Under the pieces are notes generated by a model. The model was not told the DNA's origin and did no database searches. It was given only the letters and a program-made list of their open reading frames with translations. This document shows, one piece after another, positions 47,977-58,000 of a DNA stretch of 64,000 nt. A program made the translations under genes and the position numbers. Positions within the stretch are counted from its first letter, which is position 1, and each line of letters begins with the position of its first letter. Origin of the DNA: Protonemura montana (taxonomy: Eukaryota; Arthropoda; Insecta; Plecoptera; Nemouridae); contig OX387612.1 of assembly GCA_947568835.1 (NCBI GenBank), positions 7,812,001-7,876,000 on the forward strand, in the 5' to 3' direction.

Positions 47977-50706
47977 ATGACTATGATTAATGACCAGAGC
48001 TCCTCTGTTCTTGGGCTGGTTTTATGCATGACAATATTCGTTGGTAAGTATTAATCAGCTACCTATACTATCAGTGTGTACATCAAAGCTATTTCTATAA
48101 TCAAACAAATCAGAGTTTTTTTGCCCTTGCAAATAGTGAGGATACGATGATTATATAATTTGATCAAATATAAAAGTATAGTAGGTGCATAGAATACTGC
48201 AACAGACTTGCTATCAACTGAGATAAGCAAATCACATTGAAAGAAGCCCCAGTGAAATCGATGGAATTCAAATGAACTGCTACTTTCTATTAGGATGAAA
48301 TCTGATTTAAATTGGAAACGCTTGCAATGCGCGGGGTATTTTATTATTATCATCACTATAACCGTCTCAAAAATTGATGCCCAAACGCGGACACGAACCC
48401 CGATCTCCACCTATCGCGGCTGTTGCTCTAAACCATTGAGCTATTTGGACACTGGCTTTTTGAGACGATTTTAGTGTATTTGATGAGAATGACAGTTCTC
48501 CAAGGAGTAGAACCATGATGCAACTTTCCATGCTTTGGAGTCAATTTTCCCTTGGTAAATTAATTTTGTCAATCTAGATTTTGGTGTGTCGCTAGAAATA
48601 TATTTTTATGCCTACCTATCTCAATCAATTAATTAATATCACCTAACAGTCATTTAGGAGTAAATGGTACGTAATTGATAATGAGGTATAAAGATTGATA
48701 CTAGGAAGGTTCATCGTAGTTTTGGCTATAGGTATATACAAGAAAATAAGCTTAACTGAGATGAAAATTGTTTTTCCAGCCTTTTCTGCAGCTAAGCCAA
48801 CCACTCTAGGAAACAAGGAGATAGCGTCTATTGAAGATGAGATTCGTTCCCAGAGGCAAAATAGTTCCAAGATTGTGAGTATCGATTTAACTAGGGAAAA
48901 TAAAATTACAATTTTCTGGAAATCTAGAGGTCCCCGTTCCCACAAGCTTTTTTGCCAGTAATTTTTAAGCAAACATAAAAAATTCTATTGAATGAAAGAC
49001 TGCAGTCAAAGTTGAACAAGAGTTGATTTGATTCTAGGGTTTGTCAGTTACTTTTTATCAAATATGTTCATGATCGAACTTTCCATTATAAATATATAAG
49101 CATCAACTAACCAACACTTAAAAAATTTCACGCCCAAATTAAAATTTTGATAAAAAAATATTTAAATACAATTTCAGAGGCTACTAGTTCTTATGATAGT
49201 ACGACACCCTACACCAGTAGTGAATTCTAGTTCTGTAAGTTCTGAAATAATAACACTGATGACTTTCTATAATGGTAGGCTTCGCCAGATGCAAATTCAG
49301 AAGAGATGGCCGCATACAAAATGGCAGTGGCGCAAGCTGCTCAAAACTCAAACGGAAGATTTCCAGACGTCGAGATGTTTTTTTCTGATTTCGATCGATT
49401 CGAGACGGAGACGTCAGACCACAGAAACCAGCAGGACCGAAGTGGCGATGTGGATCCCACCAACCAAGCTTTGTCAGTAGATCAACACACTCTACCAAAT
49501 GTAAAGCCTCATGACAAAGATGATGGTGTGTTCAGCTTCGAACTAGATTTCTTTTGGCCAGAATCTAGGAATTCCGTATCATTGCACGATGAAAAGCAGG
49601 CTGACCAAAATTGCACCGCTGATTTTGGGGACCCTCCGTTGTTAAGAAAGCAACATGGTCCGCCAAATTTTAAACCTCTTGGCAGTGACGACGGTATATT
49701 TAGCCTAGGACGAGCACTGGATTTCTTTTGGCCGAAAACTGAGATAACTGAACAGCCTCAAAACAAAAAACAGGCTGAACCCAATGCCACTACACACTTT
49801 GATGACGAGCCGCTGTCAAGAGAGCAACGTGGTGCACCAATGATTGAACCTTTTGATAATGATGACGGAGCATTCGGTCTTCTCGAGGGAGTATTTGATT
49901 TTTTTCGTTCGCAATCTGCGAAGATGGATTCGGCTCATGACAAAAGGCAGGCTGTCGGAAATGGTGTTGTTAATTATGTGGACCGTACATTGTTACGAGG
50001 ACAACGTGTTGTCCCAAATGTTGAGCCACGAAACAATGATAAAGAAATAGAGCAAGAGATTCAAAATTTATTGTGGCCACATCCCGAGACGACTGAAACT
50101 GTGTACAACGAAGAACAGATAAACGAAAATAGGCCGATGAATTTTGCTGATCCATATTTTTTGGGAGGACATGGATATACTCTGAAAAGGAATTCGCGGG
50201 ACACTCGTGAAGGAGACACCGAGACTGAGTCGGTGCCAATCAAACCCGCAGATATTACTTATCAATCAAACATGATGCATTACTTCCTGACTGTCACCCT
50301 GCCCACATTTATTGGTAAATAGCTAAACAACTTTTTCAATTTATTATCTTGAAGGTACTTTGCCAGACCTCCACTCTTTTTAATGTGGTTTACACAAACA
50401 AATTAGTATGTTAATGTAAAACACAGGTAGGAAGAAGTTAGCAGCTAAGTATCAAGGCATGAACGTGAATGCATGCACATTGACTCACATTGGGTGTACG
50501 TAGAATAGCTCTGAATGCTAACTGAATTGAACGTTCTTTGTTACTACACAGGCATCTCACTGTCGATAATCCTGTGCTGTTTCTGCATGAGGATTAACGG
50601 ATGCTGTTGCCGGCTGTTTGACGCAAGACCACCCGATGTAATAGAAGAAGATGCTTATAATTTTGGCGAAGATAACCGTGCCTTCAAGAAGGGACAAATA
50701 GTTTAA
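47977..50706 (+). CDS. Unrecognised single-pass membrane protein with tandem repeats (DFFWP motif)
   Basis: Five exons join in phase: 47977-48043, 48780-48874, 49178-49234, 49279-50314 and 50552-50706 (469 residues). A signal peptide-like N-terminus (VLGLVLCMTIFVAFSAA) is cut near AAKP. The large fourth exon encodes about four and a half degenerate repeats of roughly 57 residues with the frame P-N-x-K/E-P...DDG-x-F...LDFFWP...DKKQAE...PLLRxQ. A hydrophobic segment, YFLTVTLPTFIGISLSIILC, is followed by a cysteine-rich juxtamembrane stretch (CCFCMRINGCCCRLFD) and a short acidic tail ending AFKKGQIV. The inferred topology is type I with an acidic ectodomain. No known family is recognised and no function is proposed. 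The third intron is only 44 bases, and exon 49178-49234 is the least certain. Confidence 0.75.
48295..48535 (-). repeat. tRNA-derived SINE, best copy, intron of the membrane-protein gene
   Basis: On the minus strand: leader CTCCTTGGAGAACTGTCATT, then tRNA-like CCAAATAGCTCAATGGTTTA (A box), GGTGGAGATCGGGGTTCGTG (B box), then GGCATCAATTTTTGAGACGG and a tail ending CAATTTAAATCAGATT. It is not a functional tRNA gene: the 5' and 3' arms do not pair as an acceptor stem and the body continues. Confidence 0.85.
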
Positions 50707-50729
50707 ATAATGAGTAAATTAGTGGGCAC

Positions 50730-50735
50730 AATAAA
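50730..50735 (+). terminator. Polyadenylation signal of the membrane-protein gene
   Basis: AATAAA 24 bases after the TAA stop, supporting the chosen last exon. Confidence 0.75.
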
Positions 50736-52022
50736 GAACTTCAAATCTAGATTTTTGTGGTTGATTTGATTTGATTTATTAACACCAAAATAACATATGG
50801 TATACAAAATAACTACCAATAACAATAACAATAATAGAACTCACACAGTGTTTGTAACCTAACGTAGTCATTAATGTGAATATTACTGTAGTTATGTGAA
50901 CTGTCACTGGGCGCAAGCCTGTTGTACTTTCATGCTTAGCTCGCAAAATCTAAAACGCCATCTAAAGGCACCAACTCAACATAGCGCATCGACAAAAGAG
51001 CCTACAGGAGCATGAAACAGGATAACAAATATTTGGTTATCATTTATTTGCGCGAAAATGAAGGAGGGGTACTCCCTTGAAATTTTCACAGATGATAGAT
51101 TACGTGACGAGGTCTCGATCCGTGATAGTCTAAATTTTTGGCCCAGCCCTGGACAAAAAAAGGCTAACTTTTACCAAAATTTGCTTTTCATTTATTTTCG
51201 CGAAAATGAAGGGGGGGTACTCCCTTAAAACTTTCACAACGCTTTCACAGATGGTAGAGTACGTGACGACATTTTGATCCGTGATAGTCTAAATTTTTGG
51301 ACTATCCAAAAATTTGGATAGTCCAAATTTTGTAGCACAAATGTAGCACTCGAAACGACAGTTTACTTAGAAGCATTCTAGGTATTAGCAGTCTTTGTTG
51401 GCGATTACTATGGTATTGCAATTGAAGCATCAATATTTGTTGTGAAAAATATGAAAAATGTAGAAAATGTGGAAAAACTTTAATGCTGTGGAAAAACCTT
51501 AGACAGCATGACCAAACTCTGTATTCGACAGACTTTGGACGCGTCTCAGGCAGCGCTGAAACTGAGAGTATATAGATACCTGTTCGATTGTAGGATGGAT
51601 AAATCCGCATGCACGGTCATTTCTATAGCTAGCGGCAAAGTAATTATATATACGTACAGTGGCGGCCAATAAAACCATACTAAACTAGCGCTACTTTTTA
51701 AACTGTCTTCGCGAAAAATAGCCGCCAAATGACAAAGTTTTGTATCGCAACTAATATTGAGAAGCACAAAAAGAAAACATCTCACATTTTTACAGATTTG
51801 TCAAGTCGCTACACTCATTCACCAGTGAGACCCAAGCGTAGATTGCTTTAACATACCCCACTCCACTGGGAGTATTTGCTTCTCGCCAAAAAAAAAGCAA
51901 ACAATCTCTACGCTGTGCATGATGACCCTGTAGCCTTCGACGAGATGGCAAGAACGTTGATTTAGCGAATGTCCAGTCAGTGTTTGATTTGAGTTTGTCG
52001 GTTGTTGTGGCTGGAACCCAAG
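50736..52022. other. Spacer upstream of the Ig gene, with a duplicated dispersed repeat
   Basis: A segment of about 140 bases containing GGGGTACTCCCTT, ACGTGACGA and CGTGATAGTCTAAATTTTTGG is present twice (about 51055-51143 and 51205-51300). Part of it matches 5655-5760. A short perfect hairpin follows (GGACTATCCAAA / TTTGGATAGTCC at 51299). No gene was recognised. Confidence 0.6.
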
Positions 52023-55000
52023 ATGCGTCGCTTGGCGATTGTGATTTTCTTTATCTACTTTGCATCGAGTTTCAAAGGTAATTAGGCTATTTGTTCCGGG
52101 TTTTGATATGCAACCTCGGCGGGGATGGGGAAGGGGGCACGTGCACGTCTCTGAAACTTGAAAGGGCCATCTCTTCAGCTATGGAGAAGCTATAGCCATA
52201 GCTATAATGGCTATTAAACTTTGAATCTACCATTGAACCTCCTATGCTAGGCCATGATATACCCGTGGTAACATAAGAAAGCAGAATTGAGAAGCTCTGT
52301 CAGGTGATCTCAGCATCTTCATGGCTACTAAACGTTGAATCTACCATTGAAGCTCCTATGCTAGGCTATGATATACCCGTGGTAACATAAGATAGCAGAT
52401 TTAAGAAGCTCTGTCAGGCGATCTCAGCATCTCCATGGCTACCAAACGTTGAATCTACCATTAAACCTCCTATGCTAGGCCATGATATACCCGTGGTAAC
52501 ATAAGATAGCAGAATTGAGAAGCTCTGTCAGGCGATCTCAGCATCTCCATGGCTACCAAACGTTGAATCTACCATTGAACCTCCTATGCTAGGCCATGAT
52601 ATACCCGTGGTAACATAAGATAGCAGAATTGAGAAGCTCTGTCAGGCGATCTCAGCATCTCCATGGCTACCAAACGTTGAATCTACCATTGAACCTCCTA
52701 TGCCAGACCATGATATACCCGTGGTAACATAAGATAGCAGAATTGAGAAGCTCTGTCATTTTCTAATAAAAATTACCCGTGTTTTTAAAGCCAAATGACC
52801 CTCACCGATAGATACTTATTTTTTACGCACACACCTCAGTTTATGAATTCGGTCAATGGTTTTAACAAAATTGCAAATCCAAGTTGAAATGTCAGTTGAA
52901 GCAAAAATGCAATGGCGAAAATTGTGTCATTTCTATGACCTACCACACCAAGATTAATTAGTGACCTCAATGATATAAGATAACTTAAGATGACGCGATG
53001 AACTAGAACAGATTGGAAATTTTTGATTGAAAAAAGCTCAATTTATGCTTTAGTAATTTGGACTTTAAAGCATTCAGGAAGCCCTGGTGAGTTGGTTGTT
53101 GGTTCTTTTGTTACGATATGTCAAGTCAGTCGAGCTTTTATCCTTGATAAACTGACTGGTACCAAGTTTCGAAACGTCGGGACAACAGTTTTCACCTGAC
53201 AGACAAAACCAAAGAAACCATTACGACAAAATACTGTTTGGAAAATAGATATTTTTGACAACTAGAAAGAAGAAGACGCCCTTCAAAAGTGCGTCTCAAT
53301 CACGTAGATTTGGTCAATCGTGCCAATTAGAAGCATTTCATATGTGTCAATGATTTACTGCGGTCACAAAGAATTCTTGACGCTCAGATAACAAAGCATG
53401 GCATATCAAAGTTATTTGAGATCAGCTGGCTTGATCCTATAGCTCTATCTAGGTTATTTGAGATTAGCTGTTTGGATCCTATACTCTATCCAGGTTATTT
53501 GAAATCAGCTGGCTGGATCCTATGCTCTATCCAGGTTATTTGAGATTAGCTGTTTGGATCCTATGCTCTATCCAGGTTATTTGAGATCAGCTTGCTGGAT
53601 CCTATGCTCTATCCAGGTTATTTGAGATCAGCTGGCTGGATCCTATGCTCTATCCAGGTTATTTGAGATCAGCTGGCTGGATCCTATGCTCTATCCAGGT
53701 TATTTGAGATTAGCTGGCTGGATCCCATGCTCTATCCAGGTTATTTGAGATCAGCTTGCTGGATCCTATGCTCTATCCAGGTTATTTGAGATCAGCTGGC
53801 TGGATCCTATGCTCTATCCAGGTTATTTGAGATCAGCTGGCTGGATCCTATGCTCTATCCAGGTTATTTGAGATCAGCTGGCTGGATCCTATGCTCTATC
53901 CAGGTTATTGGAGATCAGCTGGCTGGATCCTATGCTCTATCCAGGTTATTTGAGATTAGCTGGCTGGATCCTATGATATATCTAGGTTATTTGAAATCAG
54001 CTGGCTGGATCCTATGCTTTATCAAGGTTATTTGAGATCAGCTGGCTGGATCCTTTGATCTATGTAGGTTAATTGAGATCAGCTGGCTGGATTCTATGCT
54101 CTATCTAGGTTATTTGAGATCAGCTGGCTGGATCCTATGCTCTATCCAGGTTATTTGAGATCAGTTGGCTGGATCCTTTGCTTTATCCAGGTTATTTGAG
54201 ATCAGCTGGCTGGATTCTATGCTCTATCCAGGTTATTTGAGATCAGCTGGCTGGATCCTATGCTCTATCCAGGTTATTTGAGATCAGCTGGCTGGATCCT
54301 TTATTCTAGCCAAGATATTTCAGATCATTGACCTGACTAAATGCCCTCCTAATAACCATTTCAGACACCGCTTCATGGACGATATCAATAAAACCAGACG
54401 CCGGGCACATCCGAGTAAACAAATCAACAAGAATCTTGTGTCAAACCACTGAGTACATCAAAGACTGCCTTATCAAGATCGACAGCCGACCTGCGTTAGA
54501 TTTCAGCAGTGGTGCCAACGCTATAGTTCATGTTACCACCGATCACGGCAGCCATTTGTACAGCGCTAGGTACGCCGGTAAAGGCCTGCGTAACGGCGAG
54601 TGTGGAGTGAGTTTGATGAACGTTGCTGCCGGAGTCTATGTGGTCGGATGTCTGATGAGAAACAAGGTGGGAAGTCTGCGGATGGAACACATGACCCTCA
54701 CGGTCGATGGTAAGTGAAATAATTATTGTCTTATTGAATTGATTGGTTGGTTTGTGGTGTTTAACGACGCGCTGTTTTGACAACTGGCCCTGCGGCACTG
54801 GTCTAATGGCGTCCGTGAATGAGAGGTTGATGATGTTCCTAACCTAGCCTAGAAGGGAGGAGGGGAAACCCGGTGCCGGCACGTAGCCTACTCCTGTCGA
54901 AGAGCACCAAGGGGACCACCGGCTTAACGTCCCAACCGAAGTACGGTACAACGTGAACAACAGGATTCCTCCACAAATCCATGCTGTTGAGAGGTTGATA

Positions 55001-58000
55001 AGCAAGGCGAATGAAGTTGCTGTACTAACTTTCATCGCCTCAACCTCTCTCCCGAACAGAACTGGTCATGTGTCTGATGGTCAATCATCAAATACCTGAT
55101 CCAGTGCAGCGTTGCTTAACTTCGGTGTCCTCATGAGAACCGGCGTATCCCACATACCAAACCGTTCGGTGATATGACAGAAGTCATTGGGTTTGTAGGC
55201 TTAGTTAGAGTGCTAATGTCACACTGTATTAACAAAAACTATTTGAACTGAGTTTTGAATGCTAAGTAAAGGACAACTAAATTTCCCCACGTTTCGGAAC
55301 ATGTACTAGTTACTTTAACCCTTACTTTAACTTACTCTTACTTACCCTTACTTTTACTGCTCTTACCCTTGAAAAAGTAACAGGTACAAGATACGAAACG
55401 TTGGGAAATTTAGTTGTTCCTTACTTAGCATTCTAAACCCAGTTCAAATAGTTTTTGTTAATTGTTCAGCTTATTTAAAATCAGGTGAAATTAGAACATA
55501 ACTCTATGAATTTAAATCTTATATGTAACTATAATTAACATTGCAATATCGTAGCAAAGTAACGATTGTTTTTGCAGACAGCCATCCACTGAGAGTGAAG
55601 GTGAACCGGAAGTACCAGGTGGCGGCGCCAGGAAGCGAGGTTGCCGTTTTGTGCAGCACAGAATTGAGGACGCCGCTGGACCACTGTGCGCTGCGCTTAC
55701 CTTCCAACAATTGGGTGATGTTCCCCAAGGTCAGCATAAAACTTTACTGAAATATTTAATATTCTGAACGGTTTGCCGTGTTGGAAACAACGGTCTTCTG
55801 TGATCACCGACGTTAAGCAACACTGCGCTGCATTTGGTAATGGATGGGTGACCACTGAACAGCTAGGCGTTCTGGATACACAGGCCCTCTTAGGATCAGC
55901 ACCACGCTGGGCCAAGCATTGAATGGGTGACCATCATTCGTACTGCCATTGCAGTTTTAGTGAGAAGTTGAAGAAATTATCGACGAGCCTTTTTGGCATT
56001 ATTCTTATTTGTGGTGTTTACCGACGCACTGTTTTGACATCTGGCCATGCAGCACGTGTCTAATGGCGTCGGTGAATGAGTGGATGATGATGAGGATGAT
56101 GATGAACCTAACCTAGTCTAGAAGGGAGGAGGGGAAACCCGGTGCCGGCACGTAGCCTACTCCTGTCGAAGAGCACCAAGGGGACCACCGGCTTAACGTC
56201 CCTTCCGAAGGACGGTACAACGCGAACAACAAGATTTCTCCACAAATCCATGCTGTCGAGAGGTTGATAAGCAAGGCGAGTGAAGTTGCTGTACTAACTT
56301 TCATCCCTCCAACCTCTCTCCCGAACAGAACTGGTCATGTGCATGATGGTCACCTATCCAATACCTGACTCAGCGCAGTGTTGCTTAACTTCGGTGATCT
56401 AACGAGAACCGGTGTTTCCAACACGCCAAACCGTTCGGTTTATATACTCTGCAGCTTTACTGTCTGTATACGTTTAAAGATATTTGCCCTCGCTTTGTCT
56501 GTAGGGCCACCTGTCCAGGGAGACTGACCGCTACCACTACCACGGTCGGGGCTTGGAGAAAGGTCACTGCGGGGTCAACTTGGTGAATGTCAGACAGGCG
56601 GACAGCGGGTTGGTTCTCTGCCACGTCAAGGCTGGCGGGAAAAGTGCTGTACGCGCAGCCGTTATTAAGGTTGCGAGTGAGTTGCTAGGGGAAAGAACAT
56701 GTGTAGTACTTACATATAAGTTAATCAAAACTTAAATTCATCTTTTGCATATGCTTGCAATGGGTAAAGTATTTTGTTATACGGACCACAATTAGCCTCT
56801 TAAAAATTAATGCCCAAAGGATTCCATCTCCGATCTCCACTTGCAGTGAGTGTTGCTCTAGCCGATTGTGCTACTTGGACACGCCATTTTCGAGAGGATT
56901 TTAGTGCATTTGATGAGAATGAACGGATCTCCAAGGAGTAGAAATAAGAGGCTGTGAATACTCACAGTCACTCTGATTCCAGTGACGCTATACTACGTCA
57001 CAACCTGTCAATCTCGAGTAACTCAAATTTAAAGTTGTGTGCGTGAAATCCCTTTGAAATCTGATTTAAATTGCAAACGCTTACAACGGAAAAGGTATTT
57101 TATTATTGGGAACACTTTCTCAACAAACTCTCAAAAATTGGTGCCCAAAAAGAGAGGACTTGCAGTTCGATCTCCACCTGCCGCGGGTGTTGCTCTAACC
57201 ACTTTAGAAAATACATTCGACAACGACAGCCAACCTGTTTCAGAGGTAAACATTGAAGCCCCAAATTGCGTGGACTAGACTTTATTGTTTTAAGGATTTA
57301 ATTCCTTTTCACTTCTTACCAGAGGGTCCATAAAGAAGAAGTTACATTTTCTACGTATGCTTTAGGACCTAAACCCGAGATACAGATCAGCTGGGCAGAG
57401 AAGACTCATCTTGCGCCTGCCGACATCTTGGATGCAGAATGCGTCATGAGGGGCGCCTACCCTTTGCCAGAGATGGTCTGGACCTTAGATTCTAAGAACA
57501 TAAACAACTCAGACATAGTCAAGATATACGAAGACGAGAAAAAGTTCCAGTGGCCTTGGGAAGACCACGTCATCAGGTAGATCATTAGAAGTTATAATTG
57601 GGTTCGTAATAACGAATTGTAAGATCAACACGGCGCTGAGTCAGGTATTGGATGGGTGACCATCATACACATGACCAGTTCTGTTCGGGAGAGAGGTTGG
57701 AGGGATGAAAGTTAAGCAACACTGCGCTGCGCCAGGTATTGGATGGGTGACCATCATACACATGACCAGTTCTGTTCGGGAGAGAGGTTGGAGGGATGAA
57801 AGTTAAGCAACACTGCGCTGCGTCAGGTATTGGATGGGTGATCATCATATACGTGACCAGTTCTGTTCGGGAGAGAGGTTGGAGGGATGAAAGTTAAGCA
57901 ACACTACGCTGAGTCAGGTATTGGATGGGTGACCATTATACACATGACCAGTTCTGTTCGGGAGAGAGGTTGGAGGGATGAAAGTTTAGCAACACTGCGC

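Noticed and set aside
48360-48450. Functional tRNA gene
   Set aside because: A and B boxes are recognisable, but there is no acceptor stem and the sequence continues into a repeated SINE body.
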